Origin: Phorcus lineatus | Taxonomy: Eukaryota; Mollusca; Gastropoda; Trochida; Trochidae | DNA: 64,000 bases | Direction of reading: 5' to 3' | Assembly: GCA_921293015.1 (NCBI GenBank) | Contig: OV121081.1 | Location: forward strand, 70,201,022 to 70,265,021 | Shown here: positions 58,401 to 64,000 of the stretch, one piece after another | Layout of the letters: every line of letters starts with the position of its first letter | Position numbering within the stretch: the first letter of the stretch is position 1 | Program-made: the position numbers and the translations under genes | The notes under the pieces: model-generated | Told to the model about the DNA's origin: nothing | The model's input: only the letters and a program-made list of their open reading frames with translations | Database searches by the model: none

Positions 58401-58474
58401 GAGACCCGACAGCCATCATCGACCCCGTCATCAGGATCATTAAACAATACAAGCTTCGCCATAAAGAACAGTAG
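52494..58474 (+). CDS. membrane-anchored alpha/beta-hydrolase-fold protein with non-canonical nucleophile elbow
   Basis: Twelve exons (+): 52494-52577, 52906-53062, 53794-53862, 54175-54251, 54444-54494, 54727-54791, 55746-55865, 56415-56495, 56849-56987, 57547-57629, 57846-57942, 58307-58474, all GT-AG and phase-consistent, giving 396 aa plus TAG. The N-terminus is Lys/Glu-rich, then comes one membrane segment (about residues 52-70, YILLIVIIPPFINYA), suggesting an N-in anchor. The fold signature follows: LLDAPTGMTSDVW (oxyanion-loop region, where HG-x-G is usual), VCIYDRAGLGFSERP (strand 4 and turn), FILVGAELGALVS (elbow, residues 187-199), SVTLITGNYYDE (acid region) and VVNGADHHMLY (His 368/369). 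The elbow is G-A-Glu193-L-G, with no Ser, Cys or Asp nucleophile. The exact family is not assigned; it may be a pseudoenzyme or use a different mechanism. The first exon and start rest on splice and frame logic. Confidence 0.88.
56312..56424 (+). repeat. 32-bp tandem repeat duplicating the exon 8 splice acceptor
   Basis: Three 32-bp units and the exon start share GTTCCAGGGATGTGTT, so identical acceptor contexts (CAG, then GGATGTGTT) end at 56318, 56350, 56382 and 56414. The last is the one that fits the protein. Use of the first would add 96 nt, in frame and without a stop; the second or third would shift the frame. Confidence 0.85.
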
Positions 58475-58543
58475 AGATTCTAGTTTTAATTTCAATTTGT
58501 TATTTTTTGACACATCCCTGAAATCATTTCATGTTTTTAATGA

Positions 58544-58563
58544 AATAAATGACTTTTAATAAA
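58544..58563 (+). terminator. polyadenylation signals of the hydrolase-fold gene
   Basis: AATAAA at 58544-58549 and 58558-58563, 70-90 bp after the stop codon at 58474. Position and pairing make this a likely 3' end. Confidence 0.6.
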
Positions 58564-60506
58564 AACGGCTTTCTCCCCGCTGCTGGTAGTGTGGCATTCT
58601 GGGAGTTGCAGTATACACCTGCAGCCTGCTTTATTGTTTTCCAGTTTCCAAATTGTTAAAATTATTATTCTAAAAGAACACTTCTAACTCAAAACATACT
58701 GATAATCTTTGAATACATTCCATGAAACCTGTGCATTTGTGAATAATCAATTGTTCAACAGATAAAACATTTTCATGTAAATTTTGTTTTGTTACTTATT
58801 TGATGTTTGATTTAATAGTAAGTAAACATACTAGTTTTCTCCTGTTCTAGGCTAGGCTAGATGGACAGGTGACATGAAAATAAACAGTTCCTAGAGGAAC
58901 ATCACTGAAATTTATGAATTGTTGAAGAAAATTGACACTTTGTGTTTAATATATGTATATATGTAATAAACATGGATGTTTGTTTTATATTTTCTCCCCA
59001 AAGAAGACAGAAATATGGCTCATTTCTAACACGGGTTGCGTGTAATAAAATGACTTGAGAATGTATTCAAGCTTTAAAAGACTAAACCGGTGCGTGCTTT
59101 ACACAGAATACTATCAAAACTTTAATCAATCATTTCAAATGAAAAGTGTGTATGGACCAGGACTTAGCCCAATTGATTTCATGAAACTTGCATGACTAGA
59201 CCCAACCATCTTGAGCTCCGCCCATGCATGACAGCCAATCAAATTATTGGCAATTATGTTGAACAAATTAAGCCTGTAAATATATAAAGTCAGATTTCCT
59301 TGTGGCGTGGGCTTTTGTTTATATTTTATTGTTAAATTCTCCTAGTGTCAAAGAATGAGTTCACTAGATTCTTCCCAGGAATGAGTGAGTTATTGTTTAG
59401 CTGTGGGTAAGTTATTGCGCTGCTAGGGTAATATTTCAGATATTAGCAGGCTCCTTTCTACCACTGCTGTGTATTTTAATAGAAAATTCAGAGTATGTGA
59501 AACTGAAATTCATTGCATGAAGAAGAAAAATTAAACAGTTGTCTTACTTTCAGTCCATGGGTTTGCGTTTCCTGATAGCTAGAATTGCTAAACAAGAATA
59601 ATTCTATACTGTAAACAAGGCTTCTTAAAAATGTTGGACTGATATAGGACTATCTTGAATGTAATATGAACAGTGTTTGTGAGGATACACTATACTACCC
59701 TCCTTGCCTTACAAATGAGTTTGCAATCTCAAAGTCATTTTGCGTAATTTGATGAATTTGGTCCACACACAAACAGCCTTGACTTCTGATTTTTTTGGGA
59801 AGTAATGTCATGAAAAGAAAGAAACTGGAGCATGTTGCTGCTTTTACTCAACTCATTTTTAATCCAGCCAAAATACAAATAATATAGTAAATATAGTTTA
59901 TTTCACATCTTTGGCAATGACAAAATCACATTATTGCATTTTTTTAACGCTTTGTTTTCTACATTTGTTTCTGAAATTACTTAAGCTTTTGAAATAAGTT
60001 ACAGGAACAAACTCATTAACATGAAAGTAAACAGTGAATGGCAATTGATGTTCCTGACTATTCAGTGGAAAGGTTCACAGATCCAACTAGTACACACCAC
60101 TGGATATCATACAATCCTTCAATGATCTTCTCTTTATCTGTCAAAACATCTAATCCTCTACATAACAATACAGTCAATTCTCTCAGTAACACTCCACTAT
60201 TAAAAAAGTGATCAATTTGCTATGTTGTCGATGAAAGAATCAAGAACAATTTCATATAATTCTCCTGCAAACAGGATATTTTAAAACTTTGACCACCAGG
60301 GTTTCAAAACAATAAATTTGGAACAATAAAAAGGTCATTTCAAACTTTTCCCTGAATTATCAACAAAGATTAATACACTCTAATACAAAAGTTGACAGTT
60401 TATATGTTCTGTTCCTGCAGAAACTGTTCCATACAGGTTTTCATACACTCACACTTACAAAACATATTGAACATGATGCGATCTATTTAAATACTTTTCA
60501 CTTAAT
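58564..60506. other. intergenic gap between convergent genes
   Basis: The gap separates the hydrolase-fold gene (+) and the mTERF gene (-). TTTATT at 59897-59902 is a candidate - strand polyadenylation signal about 600 bp past the mTERF stop. No exon or repeat family is recognised. Confidence 0.4.
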
Positions 60507-61730
60507 CTAGTTATCCTTTGCTTCTACCTGCCTTAACAAAAGTTCACTGAATTTTTCATTAAACTTCTCGTTATTAAGAGCTAAAGTTTTAATCTTTTCC
60601 CAGCTATCTGTGATATCAGTCTGTTGGAGAATTCTCCACCTTTTTTGAAGTCTCTCCTGGCTGTAGAATAACACTGTGGCTTTTCTGATTATATGTTCTG
60701 GGTCTATGTTCATTTCGTTCAAGAGGATATCCAGGCAGGGCTGCACTTTCTTTGCCCTCAGCTTTCTAAGATTTGTTGCTCGTCCATACATTAGCTTCAC
60801 ATCCTCTTCCGACGCCCCGAGCCTCTTCTTCAAAATATCCACAATGTTTGATGAACCATCCAAAAAGGATATCTCTGTGAGGGTGTTACGGACGGCCACA
60901 CGAAAATGATTGCTGTTAGTTACCAAGATAGAGGAAAGAGATATTTTACCCAGCACACCACTCTTTTTTGCCATATCAAATCTTTTTCTTGCCTCTGGTA
61001 TACTTACAACAAGAACTTTAGGCACTTTTCTTATGTCTTCAGTGGTGAATCCGTGCTCCTTGATGAGATCGACCAAACTGTTGATTGCGGAGGGAGGCCG
61101 GGTGAAGAGATGGGTGTGACCATTGTTGATCATATCAAGAACATCCGAAAGTTGACAATCTAGTTTCTCAGCAACAAAATGAAGCTTGCTTGGGTGATCC
61201 CCAATAATTGACATTTCATGTTTATATTCTGCAATTTTCTTGTTGAAAGTGCTTTTAGCAATACGGGCAAGATACAAAGAACTATGATACTCCCGAACAG
61301 TTTCCATCTTCGCAAGTCGTCTTTCCAGTTCGGAAGTATTCAAACAGAACACACCAGGTGACATTGAGATTTCCTCAGGCGAATACTTATAATCATTGAG
61401 AAGTTTTAGCTTAGTACAAACTGTCTCCTCATTGTAGGCTGTTAGTAACCGAGTGTCGCCTCGCACAAGTCGTTCAACAATATCTGGCTTACATTTCAAA
61501 ATGGCTGAAAACTTTTCGATCTTATCCCAATTTGAGTCTAAGACATAGTCTATCTCTGCACTGTACCGCACAGGGATTCTCTCAATTGATGGAAATGTTG
61601 TTAGGTCAAGTTGGGATTTGTTTTTAGACAACTGTCTCACTTGAAATGGTAAGATGGACAACACAGGGGATTGAAGAGTTCTCTTGATGACATGTCTGTG
61701 AAGGATTGTGAGGAGTTTGGTGGCCATCAT
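60507..61730 (-). CDS. mitochondrial transcription termination factor (mTERF) family protein
   Basis: A single coding exon of 407 aa runs from ATG at 61730 (MMATKLL) to TAA/TAG-type stop at 60507. Residues 1-35 are rich in Arg, Lys, Leu and Ser without acidic residues, a typical mitochondrial presequence. The rest is helical, with repeated mTERF-type motifs built on Leu/Pro periodicity (YKYSPEEISMSPGVFCLN, HGFTTEDIRKVPKVLVVSIP, MNIDPEHIIRKATVLFYSQE). The length is close to animal MTERF1/mTTF proteins (about 400 aa, from memory). Family members bind mitochondrial DNA or rRNA and affect transcription termination, replication pausing or ribosome assembly. MTERF1/2-like or insect mTTF-like is the best guess; the paralogue is not resolved. 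The coding part is intronless, but the 5'UTR is probably spliced. Confidence 0.88.
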   Translation of the reverse strand: MMATKLLTILHRHVIKRTLQSPVLSILPFQVRQLSKNKSQLDLTTFPSIERIPVRYSAEIDYVLDSNWDKIEKFSAILKCKPDIVERLVRGDTRLLTAYNEETVCTKLKLLNDYKYSPEEISMSPGVFCLNTSELERRLAKMETVREYHSSLYLARIAKSTFNKKIAEYKHEMSIIGDHPSKLHFVAEKLDCQLSDVLDMINNGHTHLFTRPPSAINSLVDLIKEHGFTTEDIRKVPKVLVVSIPEARKRFDMAKKSGVLGKISLSSILVTNSNHFRVAVRNTLTEISFLDGSSNIVDILKKRLGASEEDVKLMYGRATNLRKLRAKKVQPCLDILLNEMNIDPEHIIRKATVLFYSQERLQKRWRILQQTDITDSWEKIKTLALNNEKFNEKFSELLLRQVEAKDN

Positions 61731-61758
61731 TCAATCAACCGTCACTTTGCCAGGCAAT
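61731..61758 (-). other. spliced 5'UTR segment of the mTERF gene
   Basis: CTTTCCTATCCTTAG followed by ATTGCC on the - strand is a good acceptor (cut after 61759), 28 bp before the start codon. The first exon lies somewhere upstream and was not located. Confidence 0.5.
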
Positions 61759-62038
61759 CTAAGGATAGGAAAGAGTTTAAACATTAATATTGGCAGGTCT
61801 TTTACTTAATCAAGCATGACAAGAGAGCAGAATGTCTAACACTTTGGTTACTGGTTCTGGTTACTAGCCACTTGACCATGTTGACTGTCTTTTTAGTTTA
61901 TCGGGAAAACCTTCTATTCCAGCAGGAATGTATATCAAGCAATGCTTGACGTACTAATCAGAGTCAATTGAAAAGGTATTGTAACATGACTTCGTTGTGT
62001 CCTCGATTCTGATTGGTCGATTCAAAAAAATTACCCTA

Positions 62039-62756
62039 TGTTGAATGACAATGAATACCCGCAAATTAGCAAAGGCGAATCACCGCGAATTGATACAACA
62101 TGTTCACTAGTGCCGGCCCGACTCGAGTTTTAATTGTCCAGTTTCTTAGAAAATTCGTGCCGTAAATTGATTTGACAGTTGTCTTTGTCCCTTTTTATAA
62201 TGTGTCTACCGGTAGATATCACAAATACACTTTAATATGATTTATTTTTGAAGAACGAAAATATTTTCAACTGGCTTACTTAGTCCAAGTTTGCCGCAAA
62301 GTTTCATGCGGCTGCCTTCTTTCGAATACCGTTCCCATGGTATGACGTCACAAAGGCCAATTGTTTTGACGTCACAATGTTTGCGTCGCTGTCACAATGG
62401 TTGTGGGCTAGTTCAAGACTTTTGTACTCGGGGTTTTACGATATTTTTCTACGAGCTTTATAATTGTTGATATCGGTCTCGAATTAAACAAGTATGGTGT
62501 AAGGTCTCGCTGTTACGAATGCCACTATTTGCTAATATCACAAAGATGTTTGTAATGTAAATAATACCGGGAATTCACATTAGTTAGACCATTATCTCAC
62601 CTCTTACAGAAATAGAACAGTCGCAAAGTCCTTTCCACACAAAAATAAGTACGCAAAAACAGAGTTCGCTCTTAAACTTCTAATAACTAACGGTCATGTT
62701 ACAATATCCATAAATAGTTGCGTTTGTAAAATTTCCGGGATTCATTGTTATTCAAC
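62039..62756. mobile_element. inverted-repeat-bounded segment carrying paired CREs
   Basis: GTTGAATGACAATGAATACC (from 62039) is closely matched by the inverse complement of the sequence ending at 62756 (GTTGAATAACAATGAATCCC); about 24 of 28 positions agree. The interior, about 660 bp, is non-coding and includes the TGACGTCA pair at 62343-62374. It may be a decayed MITE. No target duplication was identified. Confidence 0.4.
62343..62374. promoter_or_regulatory. paired CRE palindromes upstream of the mTERF gene
   Basis: TGACGTCA at 62343-62350 and 62367-62374, start-to-start 24 bp. The second is followed by CAATG and later by CTAGTTCA (62408-62415), as at 50472-50531. The pair is about 600 bp upstream of the mTERF start codon. 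Confidence 0.4.
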
Positions 62757-63238
62757 GCCCGCAAATTTAAGCGTTTAAACATTTGATTACTTCAATTATC
62801 TTTTAGAAATTGTGGAACAACCACCTACAATAAATATATCCTAAACCTTGTTAACCCTTATGCTAACCCCAACACTGACCTCGAACTCTAACCTTATCAA
62901 CAACCTGGTTCCCTGGCCTCGTTCCGCTTGCGCTACAGTGAGGCCATGGCACTGGCTGTATAATGGCGCTGCGCAGAGCAGTGATCCAAGATGGAGGACA
63001 AGGCAATTTTATGCATAGCGATCACAAATTCACTTCATTCTCGCTCTATAGCCACGACATATTGAAGACAAGCATCTACCTAGAATGCAAATAAAATTAG
63101 AACTCGGATTATCGCCACATATTTTTTTTGTTGCAAAGGGATATTGCTAAACATGATAATGTTTGCAGCGGAGCGATAGCCCCGCCCACCTGGAAATATA
63201 AACAATATAGTGGAAGGCTTCGTGCACTGTTTTAAACT
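62757..63238. other. upstream flank with promoter-like block
   Basis: Around 62965-63005 there is a GC-richer block with GCGCTGCGCA (NRF1-like half sites) and CAAGATGGAGGA (YY1-like). It could serve a divergent transcript. No coding evidence. Confidence 0.3.
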
Positions 63239-63297
63239 ATGTCAGGTCGAAGAAATTGTTGTTTACTTGGTGTGGTGACAACTTGTTTCAAATACTG
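63239..63297 (+). CDS. possible first coding exon of a + strand gene
   Basis: ATG at 63239 opens MSGRRNCCLLGVVTTCFKY, then TG and a donor GTAATG at 63298. The Cys-rich start and CFKY motif resemble tetraspanin N-termini, where an early intron is common. Only 19 codons are seen and no second exon was found before 64000, so this is speculative. Confidence 0.2.
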
Positions 63298-64000
63298 GTA
63301 ATGAAGGTGTAAAGCGATTTTGCGACATTTCCCCAAATCGACACAATCAAAACCTGTCAACTATGACGCTCAGTACCACCGAGACACAACAACGACCAAC
63401 TAAATTACAGCAATCAATTGCTAGTCGTATGTTCCAATTTCTTATTTTTGACCTTTTTTAGAAGTCACATTTTTATTTATAGAATACATAAAAGTTGTAA
63501 TTTGAGAATAAGACTATTAATTAGTAGTAGGATTCAGCAGGAGAGAGAATTTGAACCTATTTTGGTGTATAGAGGGACACGATAGCTTTTTCTCAGGTCT
63601 GTATACAACGGATGACTTAAAAAAAGTTTTTATTCCGACTTCCAATCAATTAAAATTACTGAACCAACAAATTCTGTTTTCTGTTGCTCTATCTTCCAGT
63701 ATCTATTGTTAAATCGTGCGATGAGCCCCTGAAGCGTGCAAATGCAATCCGGGATTTCCTTATATTTAATAAATTAGGTATAGTAGTATAAGCAATTGTT
63801 TGAAAGCTATAGGGACGTAGCCCATTTTTGCGTGGAAACATCTTTCAGCCTCTGCGTAAAATTATTAAAAAGATTTGAATGAAAATTAACATTTTGACTT
63901 TACCATCCCCATATATATATATATCCCCATATCGAATCGTATTTAATAACACCGGAATGTTTGATACCCAATCCGTCTTTCCTCCGGCTCTTATCACACG
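63298..64000. other. right edge, no gene recognised
   Basis: AT-rich sequence with a TA run at about 63911-63923. No exon recognised; it would be intron if the exon at 63239 is real. Confidence 0.35.

Overview
This is AT-rich animal nuclear DNA. Genes are split into short exons with GT-AG introns, coding density is low, and there are many short non-autonomous transposable elements. The conserved proteins are metazoan. A tRNA-derived SINE-like repeat (3125-3310) and a palindromic repeat (40347-40464) look like repeats common in mollusc genomes, so I infer a mollusc, possibly a gastropod. The species is not determined.

Layout. 1-1471: the last coding exon of an unidentified + strand gene entering from the left. 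1472-11792: no coding exon seen; UTR or intergenic sequence with a SINE and a TIR element. 11793-21896 (-): complete WDR48/UAF1 orthologue, 18 coding exons, 680 aa. 21897-26420: intergenic, with a 5'-truncated LINE bracketed by a 65-bp direct repeat and one orphan exon-like ORF. 26421-26996 (-): intronless, divergent Ras-like GTPase resembling RASL10/RASL11. 27631-28580: a 54-bp minisatellite that reads as an open 18-aa repeat on the - strand. 28628-35624: no gene seen. 35625-38596 (-): BTB-BACK-C2H2 zinc-finger gene (534 aa, 4 coding exons) with a spliced 5'UTR. 38650-52393: long intron and/or intergenic DNA with hAT-like, TIR and palindromic elements. 52494-58474 (+): membrane-anchored alpha/beta-hydrolase-fold protein (396 aa, 12 exons) with Glu where the catalytic nucleophile is expected. 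60507-61730 (-): mitochondrial mTERF-family protein (407 aa, one coding exon), convergent with the hydrolase gene. 61759-64000: upstream DNA with an inverted-repeat element, paired TGACGTCA sites and a possible first exon of another + strand gene.

The genes are unrelated housekeeping or regulatory loci: a deubiquitinase cofactor, a GTPase, a transcription factor, a hydrolase-fold protein and a mitochondrial nucleic-acid-binding factor. There is no sign of an operon-like system. The points most worth following are the hydrolase-fold protein lacking a Ser/Cys/Asp nucleophile, the fourfold duplicated splice acceptor ahead of its eighth exon, the coding-phase minisatellite, the long duplication around the LINE, and the short DNA-transposon families. 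Exon boundaries were read by eye from splice consensus and checked by reading-frame continuity; no alignment or transcript data were available.
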